From Phoronis australis (taxonomy: Eukaryota; Phoronida; Phoronidae), in the NCBI GenBank assembly GCA_002633005.1, contig NMRA01000247.1, positions 456,958 to 520,957 of the forward strand: a stretch of DNA of 64,000 bases, in the 5' to 3' direction. Under the pieces are notes generated by a model that was given only the letters and a program-made list of their open reading frames with translations, was not told where the DNA came from and did not search any database. Shown here in pieces: positions 41,401 to 56,400 of the stretch. Both the position numbers and the translations under genes were made by a program. Each line of letters opens with the position of its first letter. Position 1 is the first letter of the stretch.

Positions 41401-44400
41401 AACAGATGTATGCATGCAAATGAAGAACTCCCTCAAAACCACTTTTGTTGCCCCCCCCCTGGGTATTTTTCTATCATATGTACACCTTGTTGAATCAATA
41501 ATAATAACAGTGAATAAAAGGACTGAGGTTGCATATGGAGCTGCTCTATGCCTGGCAGTAGATATGATTTGAGTGACAGCTGTAACCTTTGATCTCGAAT
41601 AAGTAGTAAACAAATTTCCATGTGGTTGTGCTGTTCCAAGGTGATTCTGCCAAACCTTTTTCTTGCTACACTGTATATATTTCATATTTGAAGTTCCCCC
41701 GAGAATGAAGATAAGGTATTTTGCTAGACATATGTGAAATATTGTAAAAACGGACAATTTTTGTGAATAAGGTTTGAGATATCCACTTAAAAGAACAAGA
41801 TGAAAAAGAAAAGATGAAGAAGAAAGTGTTAGAATAAGCAAGTACACATATGAAATTAGCAATGGTCAACTAACTGCAGGTATTTGCTCCATATCAAACA
41901 AATTTAGGAACGATGTATACATATATTAAATATTAACATGAAAAGTCCCACCAACATAAAATACATTGAATTAGGATCAAACTGCACAGCAAGTTTGTTG
42001 GAGAAGACAAACCCAGTCAGCTGCAGCCAAACTCAGAGTTAAATGTAAAAAGTTAGGTCTAATCAAAAACGCTATCAAAATTAGCCTCAACATATACACA
42101 GCACAATTAGGAAACCAAAGGAACACAAGGCGCAAAACATCAAATGGCAGTCGCTACCTGCTGTGTGCACAGCCACTGGAATTTTCTTTTTAACTAGTTT
42201 TAATTTGGTAAAATCAAGGAAATTTAACCATTTCTCTCAGATATCGCTTAATGCGAAGAAAGTCTCTTTTTTATAGATGCAGCAAAGCATTAGTTTCATT
42301 TCGAATAAAGTCAGCTTAACAAGCTAGAACACAGCATGTTGTCTCAAGAGGATGTCCTTAACACGAATTAACACATGTTCTAGGATGAACTTTCACCACA
42401 TTAGACAGAAGGAAACCAGTTAGCCTTTATTCTATTTCCAAATAATAAACAATAAGAAAGATTCTCAAACATCAGCCTTGGATTTTCATTTGCGTTCAAA
42501 AAGATGCGAGTTACAATTCGGTTCATCGTTGTTTATTTCCTGAGTAATCAATTGGTCTGGCTTTAAAACTTCACGAATTGCAATTTGAAGAAGAATGTCC
42601 TTCATTTCCAAGTGGCTTTTGAAACTAGAGCTGCCAGGTGAACTTCGAAACTTTGAAGGTTATGTAGAACCATAGAAACGAGGACCAAACTTGGCTAATT
42701 TTGGAACGTCATATTTCAGAAATGATTGACTGGATTCGAACGGTTTTATATATACTAAACTACAAAACGCTGTAATATGGTTTCAAAGAGGCTCCACTTA
42801 TGCATGAGGGGCTAACAAAAATAGGGCAGTTACGTTTTTTTTGAACAAAAGAATCTAAAAAGGCATAAAAATAAAAACAAAATATTTCAGTAAACTGTAA
42901 CTGCGTTCTTAAGACATCACCATAAGCATTGAAATAAAATTTGATCACGTTATTGATACTGTTGTTTTGTTAGGGACGAACCTTTCTTGTTTTGCCAAAT
43001 TTAGCTAAAGGACATACTCATGTGACCCAATTAGACACATTTATAAAATAGGAAAAAGTAAAAAATCTACAGGCTTTCTACATGCATAAAATAAATACTT
43101 TAACTGAGTCAAGTTCTATAGTTTCTAGATATTAAGACACATACACCCACTTACCAATAATGTCCTACACAACCTTAAATTGAAGCTTTTAATGTCTTTC
43201 AAACTTCTAAATGAATACACTGATTGATTTTCAATTTTTTTTTAACTCCTGCAATCATGTCTTCTTCTCTTTGACAGATTCAAAAATGATTCATTTTGAA
43301 AAATATTTTCCTCCCAAATAACCTGAGGGCCCCTAAGGTAAAAAAAATTAGACACAAATGATTGATAAAATTGTCATATTTGTATTTCTAAAGGCTTACC
43401 ACATTGTTGCAAATGCTCAAAGCTTTAACCACCTCATGCTAACCATGCTAAGAGCGAAACAGATTTTCTTCAAAAGTTATTTTTGTTGAGACATTTCCTC
43501 CACGTTGTGTTCCTAACCAAAGTATTTTTACCATAACTCCAGGGAACTCAGCAGAACCAGCTACATAAATTATGCAAATTAGGATGTGAAACCAAGAAAG
43601 GCAGATGGATTAGCCTCGAACATTCCTATTTGCTGGGACCAATGTGAAGTCATATTCAAATTGATTTATTTAAATTTTGTTTAAATGACATCCATGTGAC
43701 ACATTCCCACCAAGGACAGTTTGATAGTACATAGTAAGTGGTTTCTCTACAAGGGTATAATTTTGAAACTTACTCACTAGGTGGTACATGCTTGAATTAA
43801 TAGTGATCACCTAAACCAGAGATAACTATCAAGTGCCAATATTAACACAAGTGAAGTGACACTTTGCAAATTTCATATCCTACAGTTGTACTAAAATGTG
43901 ATTAATAACATTGACACCTGCAGCAACATTCTACCTTCTTCATTAAGATGACATAGGCCAGAAAACACACAAGAAATGGTTGTTTACCACACTGTAAATG
44001 ATACAAACAACCCCACCATACAAAAGCCAGAACAGCTGGCAGCAGTGCAGGTTAATCCAGGTATTGTCAACTGCCAAATCATTTCAGGTAAAATTGAGCA
44101 ATTACCTGTAATTATGGCTTTAATATCAAGCTGGATTAATTTACTTGTTAAAGACCTATTTATTGGTGGATTTGTGGGTAGAGGGACAAAGAGGTGTGAA
44201 AATCCCAGTGGCAGAGGATTTTACACAGGCATTGACACTGCCAAAAGCTCTGTACAATAGCAATTTAGGACAAAGGGGGTAGCCTGCTGGGGGGAGTTGA
44301 TATGGTCTGTTTGATAGGTAATTGAGCATGAAGTTGTACTCACAGGCATGTATGTTCATTCAGCCCACTAGAAACCATGTACAGTGTATTGATGAGCAGA

Positions 44401-47400
44401 ATATACCTAAATGTCCAGACATGGGAGTGGGCCTGGACTATTCTCAAATGATCTAGCAATATATTCATTTCTGTTCTCAGGATTCTTAAAGTTGTATCTC
44501 TCCCTGTTTTGCATGCTCATACAATTGGTATCATAATATTGCTTACCATGGAAGAAGAAGATGATAGGATTCAACTTGCCAACTCAAGTCGCAGGCAATG
44601 CTTACAGGTGCCATGTCAAAGTTGCAGTAGTAGACCAACCCATATAAACTCTAAATTGTTTTCTTGGGTTACTCAAGTCGCTGATGGCTTCGATGTTCTT
44701 GTTGGTAACATAGTAATGAATATAATGATACCGATTTTATGAGAACAACAGGCTTATTTTCATTTTCAGCCAAATCAACATGGCGAAATGCAACTTAAGA
44801 AAATTCTACATGAAAATCATACTTTCTCTGATACCTTCCTTGAATGTATTTTTGCTGTTTATATGTATTTGGCTACCCACATGGTCTTGGCAATATGTTT
44901 GCAACATATCAAAACACAATTTCATCACTCAAATGTGTGAAGTAGCCTTTTCGTGCACATTGTGTCACCATGAGAACACGGAACAAAAACGAAACACTGA
45001 AAGTAGTTGTATTGAATTGTGGTCTGAATAGAATATCATGTAAGGATTCTTGCAGTGACATTACTGTGCTCAAAATGATCCTCAAAACATACTGTAGTAA
45101 CTTAATTTGCGTGGTGTGCTACTAGTGCTACTAGGCTTTGAGAACTCCTAAGTGTATAGCAACACAATGTATACACTTAAGTACCATAAAGAGTATAAAA
45201 AAGAATTAAAACCTAATGCTGTGTCGTGTCCTCATTTGGAGGACTTTCACTTGCTGTTGCTATGGCGGCATTCTGCAGATGACGTAATCTGTGTGCAATG
45301 AAACCCAGTGTGCTATCCCTTGTCTTAGAAAGTTTGAATCTTAATCTCCCTTGGCAATTCGAAGAGGGGCATTCATCCAGTTCGTAGATGGATTCCTTAC
45401 CCACGGGTTTGAACCAATTTTCCTTACGATCCCAAATGCGTACATCTAAGTGTCAAATGAATGTCCTGCAGTCACGATACGAGTGAAAACGGCAGAATCA
45501 TAACATGTATCCCTGTAACTGTAAGTCCAGTATTAGGTTTTAGTTCTTTTCTATATTTATCAACTGGATGTCTAATATTCACCAATTGATACCACTAAGA
45601 ATAGCATGGCAGTTTGACAGTGTGGTTCAGAATTAGGCTTTCTAATCAAAGAACTTATTTTTGTTGGTTTCAATTCAACATCCTGCTAAGCCATGCAGAG
45701 ACATATGTAAAATATTGGATGACATTAAAATGGAATAAAGTCAAGAGTTGTTGATACATGGACATTTCAAAAACTTTATTACTGCCTAAAACATCTTGCC
45801 CATGTCAATTTCACGGGGAATTTATTTTGAGACCAGCAGCAACAGTGGTAAATTCGCCCTGTTTATCAGACACGCAATACATCTTGAAAGTATTAAACAC
45901 ATTGTGGTCGCAGCATTTTCATCAAATGGGGGTGGAAGGAAACAGCTCTCTGGCAATAGGAATCAAACATAATCTCAGTCTCCAACAATTTACAAATGAC
46001 TCTAATATACCATATGACTGTATTCAATAGTCTACGTGGCATATTTCACCAAACTATAATAAATATCCAATTCAACAAAAAGTGCCCTATCCCACTGGCC
46101 ACCCCTTTATTGTACTTGGTGAATGGTTTCATAAGTAGCCACCAGTGAGTAATGTCTGTGATACATAGCATATCTCACTTCAGAAATTCACTTTAAATTT
46201 CATTCCAAGTTGAAAAATGCCTACATCAGACAAGTTGGATTCCAGTCATATGTTGGACAGATGTATGACTGGTGGTCATGTCTGAGAACATTCAATAGAA
46301 CTAGGATGGGGTCACACAGTTAACAAGGCATGGCTAAACAGCTGAAGCAAATCAACAAACGCTGGTTTTTATGTGAACTAGCCTAAAATTTCTATTTCAT
46401 GATAATATCAAACAGCGAAATTATTTTCCAAGTCAAATCACCTAACAGAAGCCAACTGCAATCTCATGAGTGTTATTTACTGTATGGAATGAAAGTTGAA
46501 CAGAACAATATTGTAAGCAAGTATCTATGGTATACTTATACCAGACCAAGTTTTCTGTAGTTCTTAAATGTTTTATTAGACATAGGTTTTTTAAAGCCAA
46601 TTTCCTACTACGCCAAAATTTCAAGCAAAAAAAAAGAAAATTACACATATAACACTACATAATAAAATTCTGCAAAGCGTTTCATCTAGTTTCATGACAA
46701 AAAACATACTGTTAACTTCCCTAAAGCTACCCTTCTCCAACCATGTAACGTCAATGCACACACCTTGCCTGATGACCAAATGTGCCTGCATAACAAACAA
46801 GAATACTTTCCACACCATTACTGTATTTTTGACCAAGCATAAAATTGCAAAACAGAATTCACAAAATTTCCAGAGCTTTCAAGTTTTAAGAATTTGTGGG
46901 TATTGATTTGAGAGTATGTTGTAGGCGATTTTTTATAATAAATGATACTGGCAATAAATGATACTGACAATCTCAGGATGTTCACACATTAAAATCAAGA
47001 TGGTAAAGTGTGACTTCCGAACTCAAGGACGGAAATTCTGGGATAGACTAACGGATGAGACCAATCAATAAATAAACAGGAATAAATGCTGTCATGAGTA
47101 GAGTCTAAAAAAAGTCCGTAATGCCAACTTAAAAACAGCCTATTTAGAACTGTTTAAAGTCCTATTCCAAAGAATCAATACACAAGACATGAAATGTCAG
47201 CAATTTCAAAGTATTCAAGGAATATGAATGAATGTATGAATGACAGAAAAAACTACTGCACTCATAGTCCAAAGCAATGAACTTGATCATACTCGTACCA
47301 GTGATGAACAACTATTGCGTGACTGTTCCCGAGACAAAAAATGAAGATGCTCATACTCATAGGCGAAAAAAAATAATAAAAACAACAAAATGTTGAGACC

Positions 47401-50400
47401 TTTCTGTCTCAGTGATTTTAACAGTAACCAATGCTTGTGAATACTAAAACAACATTTTTACTTGTCTGTAATTTCTCAATTGTTTCTTGTATTTTCGGAC
47501 TAAAAATGTTTGACCACTTTTAATCCTGGTGCTAAGTGGCCTATACTGAAGTGATCAACTGTTGTGGAAATCGAAGAAATGGCAAATGCTCAACCGATTT
47601 ATCCCCATATAAAGAAGACAGTAGCATCAGTTTTTGACCAAATAATAATGGAAGATTGAAAGAAAACAATATAGACCTCAATATATTATGCACATATCAT
47701 CACCGGGATAGCTAATATCAGTGAAAAAAGTGACACGAATGAGCCATCGCTGTTGAGATTTGATACACCAATTTAATATCACGATATCCGAAACTTAATA
47801 ATAAAACTCTCACGATTTTTGACAGAAATATTTTCCTGTTCACAAGAAAGAAGTCACTGAGGTTATGTAGAACCATAGAAAATTTCCAAATTCAGTCAAC
47901 TTAGGAACATCATATTATTGTAAGAAAATGATGATTGACTTCCCATGAAACTTTCAGAGACTATGCTTTATGTACGGCACTTCAAACTTCCAATGCTAGG
48001 AATTTGTTTTAAAATGGTCCACTTTTGTACAAGGGGCTATCAAAAATACGACTTTTGTGATTTTCATAAAAAAATCAAAAGCTGCACATGAAATAATGAT
48101 TTAGAAAACTAAAACATCGTTTTAGAGATTTCATCCAAACATTCATGTTAATTTGGTTATGTTATTGATAGCATAGTTTTTCTTTCAATGTACCTTACAT
48201 TTATGTTAAATTATTTCACATGGTCATGATCACATGACATACTTGTGGATAAGTGGAAGAATACATTGACAGCTTACTGAAGCTGCCAATTGTTTTAGTG
48301 AGATCTCAGCATGCTGATTACACACAACCAATTGGGGGGGGGGGGGGAACTTCACATCTCATTGTTTGAAGATCATTGTGACAAAGGAAATAACACATTC
48401 TTGGATAATAAGTACTGGACAAAGAATTAACTGGTGTTCTCATTAGTAAAGTTATCAAGACCATTAGAAAACAATTCAGCATCAATCAGCGAGATTCAAA
48501 ACAGGCTGATAATGAGATAGATATGACGTTGTGTAAGCTGGCCAGATTGGTTTCCATGGAAACTAACTAACGAAATTTCAATTAAATACACTGAACCTGA
48601 CAAACAAGCATCCTGTATCTCTATCAAGACAGCCTGGCCAAAAGACATGAACAGTAAATTTTCTGGGCACAAGGAGAAGGTCCCAGTAAGTGAATGTTAA
48701 ATTTATCAATAAAGATGAACACGAAATTCACCTTTATTTTTACAACAGTTATAAATCAAGGTACGGACATTTTTCGAAAATTGATAGTGAGGCTTCAAAA
48801 ATTGAGAAAAAAAAGTTTTTGCAAAAAAGGGGCTTGTCTAGCCTTCATCTGACCTACCATGGGCAAGCTTTGAATGTTAATTTGTTTTAAATGGTGTTTA
48901 TTGTAGTGGCTACTTGCAAACAATGAAAATATTCAAAACCAGGCAAGATGGATTAAACTTAAAAAATATAACCCAAAACACAACCATAGTCATAGATAAA
49001 TCAATAATCAAACAGAACTTAAATTAGCTATTGAAAAATCTCACCAATTTAGGACACGCTATGGTGGACAAGTGAAGTTTTTTTTTTTAATTTGATCCAC
49101 ACAACAAAAGCTTTACCAGTCCTCACTTATGTGTCACGCCTAACATTTAACAATGTTTTGAGAAACTGTAGGTATTAAAAAAATTAAAAAGTGACCATTT
49201 TGGCAATTCTTTTTGTCCAAAATTGGCAACATTTCATCATAACTTTCAGCTTTGGGCTTTGCATTTCTGATCTGCTTTTATTTCAAAATATTAGTTAAGT
49301 ACCACTACTCAAAAAAGCTTAAACATTTGCATTCTGTAAATGATAATTCCTCATCAAACAGATATTCAAAAATATGCAGAACCACCTTCAATTTTTTACA
49401 TAGTATACTAAATAATTTTCCATCTCAACAAGGTGCTAAATCTTGATTTTGACAGAATACTTTTGATAAGTTGTTCAAAACTTCACTAGAATATGAAAAC
49501 TTCTTGTACTTGAATCAATGGCTAGTTTACCACAGTCACACTGCTGGCATGTCTTACATGGATGGATAAATTAAAACTATGGTTATTTAATCCCCCAAAA
49601 ATTCTAAAGTCTAATATATATTATGTTATTCTGACATAGAGCCTTATTTGACCTATGCATCAACATTTCCAAACTACTGCCTGCGCACAAAGATGTAACG
49701 GGGTACAGGGGGATGACTGAGCCAGAAAATCAAGTTGCCCAGCCCCAAGTTAAATTGCTTGTTTAGCTTGGGTGACCACAGACTTACTGGTTGTCTTAAA
49801 TTCAAAGAACCACCAGAAAGATGGCAAAATTAATGTCCAAAATTCTGGAATTAATGTGGTACAATACAAGCTACATGTTTCAATATGCCTTTTATACTCT
49901 TGACATTCACCAGTCAGAATTTGGTTCCGCTATTAAAAAAAACTCCTGTTAACATGTTGAGGAAAGTACTCTTGGTGAAAGGGAACAAATTTAAAAGCCA
50001 CAAAGATCTGTAATCACTATCGATTGTTCCACTCACAGCAACCCATGATAAAATGCTACAAAACAGCAGCGTTACCACTTATTCATAAACGATCAACTTA
50101 CCAAACTTAGTGCTGGAAAAACATCTAATTCTCGTGTAACATAACCCTGACAATATCGCACTGTAAGACTGGTCGTTCCCAGTGTTTGCGCGCACGGTAG
50201 ACGATTGTGACTTGGAAATGTCAACTAACAGCCTATTTCAATGAGCGTCTGGTTTTTTATTGCAAAGGACAGCAAAGGTAAAAATGACAACCCTATGAAC
50301 TTACAAACAACGGCTACGACTTGACTTTCAGCAGAGTAGTTTTGAGTCTTGAAGAAATTATCGAGCCCTTGTTTCTGGGGCTGAGCACGTGCATATGTAT

Positions 50401-53400
50401 GAGAGATCTGTCAATCTTATGTTGCTGGCAATGTAACGTGTACTTCACATAATGTAACATCAACTGACTCGGTTCCAGCGCATTCAGTGACGATGTTACT
50501 GCTAGACCACTAAGACGGGAACCAAAATGAACCTTAGATTCAGGGTAAAAACACCACATGGAAGAGAAAAATTATTCATTTGGTCTCTAAAACTCTACTA
50601 AACGATAGAGAGCAGCTGTGCTCTGAAAATTCGCTCGCCACCTGGGTGACTGGACAGTGATCTTCTACTCGACCAGCACCATTTTTAATCCCATTGGCGA
50701 CTGGGTGAGTAGCTACATATATCCCTTTCACAACATGACAGACAATTAAAATTTTATTTTCTCCTTTTCTATAAAAGTTATGTAGCACCAAAATAATGCT
50801 TCATGTTCAAGTTCTGTGTCAACCATAAGACAATACGTTGAAAAATGTATGCATTTATGGGCACTTTTATTCTTAGGTTATAAGAAAAAATTGTCATGAG
50901 CAATTGAGCAACCACACAATTTGTCGACTACAATTTTTTTTACCCTTATGGTAAAGATACGACATAGTCTTCTTTAATCTCTTGGCATACTTTCAGGGGA
51001 AATCAACTCCGCTGTATTTTTGTGCGTAACAAAGGTGGAATTGCTCTCACAATAATGTTGGTAGCCCTCAAGAAAACAAAAAAGGTCAGCTTAGACATTT
51101 GTACATGCATATATAGTGGCCACCCTTGAAACTTGGGGGGAGGGTTGCCAAGCTGAAATATGCACTGCTGTCATCTTAACCAGGTATTTTGACAGTCAAA
51201 ATCAGCGATTTCAGGTTTGAGTAAAAATCACTCTATGAGCAGGCCACCATGCCCAGAGTACTTGGAGTTCTCCCTTGTTGAAATTTCAAAGGGTGTTGAT
51301 AAGCTAACTTGATATTGTTACTACTGTAACCATTTATTTTGACCAATAGGATCATCAAATGCTAGATGGCAGTCACGTCAGAAGCAGGCACCCATGATCA
51401 AAGGGTTTTTAGTGACCCTCCCTAAAACATAGGGGAGCTTCAAACCTTTTTGAATACGCCCTGTTGCTATGGCAAACAGGTATTTTAGAATTCACAATAG
51501 TATATTAAGTTGTGCATCTCACATACAGATGAACTTTTAAAGCATTCAAAAGTGACTGTAAGCTTTTATTTATCATACACCATAACCAGTACAACAAATT
51601 TTGATAACCCAAAAATGCTGGCCACGGCAACTCATGCACCCAGACAGGGATATAGCCTTTTTAACACTAACATAAAAACTGCCTGCAACTAATGCTATAG
51701 ATTTGCATAACGATTACTGGAGGCAAAGACTTATGGCTAGTATTTAAGAACCAAAAGCATATATAATTTTAAAAATCCAAAAATGGTTGCCATGGAAATG
51801 AATGCAAATAAACTTGTCAGCTAATTTTTCATTTTTCAAAACCGTATAAAACACATCCAGCAGAATAAATTAAATAAAACATATACTAATGACTTTATCA
51901 AAGATGTGCCATCATAATTACCACCAGTACCAGTTACCATTAAAATCCGATAACAGGTTACCATGACTGAGGATATGCATATTCATAACAAGCATTTAAG
52001 GGAAGAGCGGCAGTGATGTTATAGCATGTACAACAAGTACCGGAAATAACTGAGAATCAGGATTCTGAGCAATCGGTCGGTTCCAATAAGTATCACCGAA
52101 CATCCAGTATACGTACAAAAGCGCAACACAGTTCCTACAACAGAGATAGTAGGTTGTCAATCACAACTTTTGATTGAATTATTATCAACAACCATCAAAT
52201 GCAATATATTTAGTGAGTAAAACCAAACCAACGCTGTATGAAGATTCCATGGCTTCTGGCTGTAACAAGCTAGTTAGCGATGTCAGCATTTCGTTCTCTG
52301 TGATAAAATATGAAATTATTGAAAGACCGTAATAAAGCATCAAAATAAACAATGCATTATTTTCTAAACATCTATATTGAAATTTAGTTGATCTGCAGCA
52401 AAGAAATCGGTGAATGAAAGTTGTGTGTAAAGTGAAACAAGGGCATACACATTTCTGACAGAATTCATGTGGAATTAAACTTAGCAGTTTCTATAATGAC
52501 CAATTTTTAAACAAACATTCACATTAACCACAAGAAGCTGCCATACAGGAAGTTGTTCTCTGCATGTAATTTTGGTTTTCATTGGCTAGTGTAAACCAAT
52601 TAGCCACACTTAGACAAATGAAAGTGTTGCTTACTTCGTTACTAAAAATTATCAACTTATTAAGTATCTCATTATCAAAAACCAACTATAAAAGAGAAAG
52701 CGTCCTAGTTAAAACATAAAAAACTTTGTTAATTCTCAAGTTGAGCTTGGCAATCCCCCAAACAGTGATCAGTGGCAGTTTTAGATAATTGTGATTTATG
52801 TTGTTTTCTTCCAGCATCACTTTACCATCAAAGCTTTGTTTAGAAGACTTTGTTTTGCCTGACTGACAACAGGGGGAGGTAACGTAGCTCTGTGTGTGCA
52901 ACCATGTATAAAGATTTTCATAACCACAACTACACATGCTCATATTTAGCCTAGGCATCTATACCGAAAATAATATACTTTTAAAGATTCTTTTACTCAA
53001 CCATTTTGCTTGTAAGTTATCCTCCGTATAACAGCGCCTTGTCCAGGATAGGCACACCAATTGTCCTTGCAATAATCTTGCCCTGCCTAAGATTTTTATG
53101 CATTGCATGTCCTAGAGCACAGTTCCCATTCAACATTCTGTTGGGCACATTTTTGATCTCTATTTACCCAGGTGGTGAACAGCTCAAAAGAGTAACAACT
53201 AAAACTCAAGTTTAGTTACTGTCACGAAAAAAGCAAATTTTGTCGTTAATGCTTTCAAGTTGACAATTATAAAAGATAATAACAGATAAACTGGCAATAG
53301 TCACTTCACAGGAGTCGGATATTTTGAGAACAAATTTCCACCATCAAACATTGGACTCTATTTCTGGTATGAGAAAACAAAAAGGAATTTTGAAATTTTC

Positions 53401-56400
53401 GAGAATGAAAACATCTCACAAATGGACTTAAAAGAGAGGACCCAAGTACCCCAAGGAATAAACATAATAATTACCCACACTTCCCACTTTTTCTTTACTA
53501 CGTCCTAAAAACCAAGCACAAAATACGCCACATGTTATCCATCTCTCATGGCCATTTCCCACCAAGTTAAATCCAGTACTAGCAGAAGAGTTGATGTTAA
53601 CTCCAAGTTAACTTGAGCATTCTCACTGCCTTCAGTCACCTGTTTACTCCTAAGTAAACTTGACTTGCTAACTTCAATCCAAACCAAATTTAGCCTTCCC
53701 ACTGTCACCGAGGTTCCTCTGAACACCGAAGCGAAGCCTTGATCTTCGTGGGAAAAGCCTTTTAATCATCCAATTATCAGATCATGCTTTTAGTTATTTC
53801 CATGTTTCTATCGATAAAGATCTTTTTGGTACTATTCTCAGTAGCCCCATTCGCATGCTTGACTGAGAAACCCCTTCCCCCACATCTTAATTGTTTACCT
53901 AAATCCGCTTTTAATTCCGTTACTACGAGTGTTCTCATGTGTTCAGTTCCCGTTAATGAAACCCGCTTTTCCAGGTCACTCCTGTCATCGACTTTCGTAA
54001 CTACTGCTCTTATGCTTCTAGAGAGCAACACCAACTGAGTTAAACTGGTAAAGAATTCATCAAAAGATGCTGTCAGTTAACCCACCATGGATTCGCCAGC
54101 AGCGTTTTAAGACCTCTAAAAACACTAAAAACTTACAATAAATTATCTCGAGCCTTTTTGCCCATTAGGCAAAAATCACACTATTCTTCCTGGACAGCCA
54201 TCCAGAGACAAGAAGATCGAAAAGTGCGTAGATTTTTTAATCCACATTTTTTCAAATTCGCGGGGAATGTGGCTTGCAATGCGATTCCCCGAAGTGAGGA
54301 TTTCCGTTTACATAATTGCTTCTTTTGATGTTCGACGCAGCGTATCAAATAACACAGTCGGTAATATACCCGCAAAATTTACCGCACAAGTGAAAAGCGC
54401 TACTTTGAGCATTCACATGCAAGTCAGGATACCACTAATGGAGAATAGTTTCCGAGTGTTTGACGCGGCGCATAGAGCCGTCTTATACCTAAACACAGTA
54501 CAAGACGAAAGTATTCAGACAAAATGACTTTGAAGGTTCCGTCAAGCTGACTAGACTTCCCCTATGACTGAGCATGAGGGGAAGTCAGAAAGGTAGCTAA
54601 ACCATTAGAATGTTATCCCATAATAGTTTTTACCAATTTTTTGCTGATAACAGAATTAGCCAGCACGATGAGGAAATTGTATGTTTTTCTGATTACTTGT
54701 GTCTTGTATTGTACATGAACATGTGAAAGAACACGGAATGTTCCTGAACTTAATTCAATTCCTATGTGCTTACTAATCAGCGTGCCTTGTCCAACAAAGG
54801 TCGGCCATTAAAAATACTTCACATTCCATACAGTTTGGGTCGCTTCTCAAACTCATTTTGAGAACTGTGTTCACCCACTAAAAAACCACCCGCATCAATT
54901 TAAGATAAGTTCTTGTGTTTTTTAAAAAATCTGAACACAGGCACCAAAGCAAGAATTGAAACGCAGCGATTTATCAAGAGTAAAAAACAGATCCCGTACC
55001 AATTTTGCTCGTTTTAGGTGGATTTTCTTTTTTGAAAAAGTGATCATGCGCAGGTTTACAAATGACGAGAGTTACAGAGACAAAGAACCCGTACGTAGGT
55101 CATTGCACAAGCGCAGTAGAGATGATCCTTTCCGCCTTACTTCAGTTTCGCGTTTAGACTTATAATTGACACGGCGCAAGATGTTCTGGCGCAAATTACT
55201 CTACCTCACAAACGGGTGGCAAATTTGTCACCGCAGTGTCAATTTGCGCCGTGTCAGTCCGTTTATACACTGGAACAACTTGTTCTGTGTCAGCTGATCC
55301 GTGTCAACTTTGTAAGTGTAAACGGCACTCCTGTTACCTTCTTGAAATTTCGGCATAGTTTGGTTGGCGCGCGTTTGATTGTTTTAGTGTTTTGCAGACG
55401 ATAAAATGTAAGGTGTATGGATTTCTACTCTGCACTACTTTATGATTCGCCCATGTAATATCAAAAAAATTACGTACTCGGTGTTATAAACACATTACAG
55501 GTCATGTGAGAAATAGTGTTTTGTTCTACACTACTGGAACACATCATCAATTTAAGCTTCTGTAAAATTTGCCATTTGTTTTAGTGCAAATTAAAGAAGC
55601 ATTTTTAGTAATAAATTAAAACTTTCGAAAAAAGAACAATTCCGAAGATGTACTATTGGTTGCATTTCACCATTATTTAAGACTATTTTCATGACTGCGG
55701 TAGGCAGTATTATCGATTTCTTCAATGGTTGATTAGAAAATGAGTGACAGGCATGATACATGTATCATTTTAACAGATAATGCGTATAATAAATTAATAT
55801 TCGCTTGAAGACATCAAGCAAATAAATCACCAGTTGAAATCAGAAAATCTAATTACCGGACAATACTATTAAACTGCTGTTGTACTACCGACAGCTTAAT
55901 AAATATGTTCACGTGATAGGTGAGGTGTTGTTTAGCCAGCCACAGTTTGGGTCACTAATTTGGGCACAAGACACAATGCACCACTACTGTGTATTGAGTA
56001 ACCGTGATTATTGCAAATTGATTTATTAGTCATTACAAAAAGATCAATTTTGATACACCAATTGACCTTCTAAATGGAAAGATTTAGCAGACTAGAAAAG
56101 TGAAAAATTAGATGGTTTACAAATTCTCCTTCATCAAGATACATATATAAATAATCAATGAAATGCTAAAAAATATGGAGTTGTGACATGAATGTGACTA
56201 ACAGACGCTTCACTACCACCCTAGTGGTCGAAAGTCCAATCTTTTTGAGTTTGGGAAATTGAGGCTGAAAATGTCGGGCTTTTATCATGTCAAATAATTA
56301 GTGACAATTAAATCAAAACTTGTCAACAATGCATGGGGGATATTTACGAAATGAAAACTAATCCAGTGGCAATCAATTACGTATGAAACATTCAATAGAT

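Noticed and set aside
41371-41862. 163-codon minus-strand ORF, the longest uninterrupted frame after ARID3 exon 2
   Set aside because: Its hydrophobic and low-complexity start matches the TTCTTC/TTTTTC-rich DNA, a second frame overlaps it, and no family is recognised. Kept out for lack of support.
48334-48347. Poly(G) tract as a functional quadruplex
   Set aside because: A single homopolymer run; equally well a sequencing or slippage feature.
50450-50530. tRNA-like minus-strand segment (GTGGTCTAGCAGT ... GGAACCGAGTC)
   Set aside because: The A-box is plausible but the B-box is poor and no cloverleaf is evident. At most an old SINE fragment.
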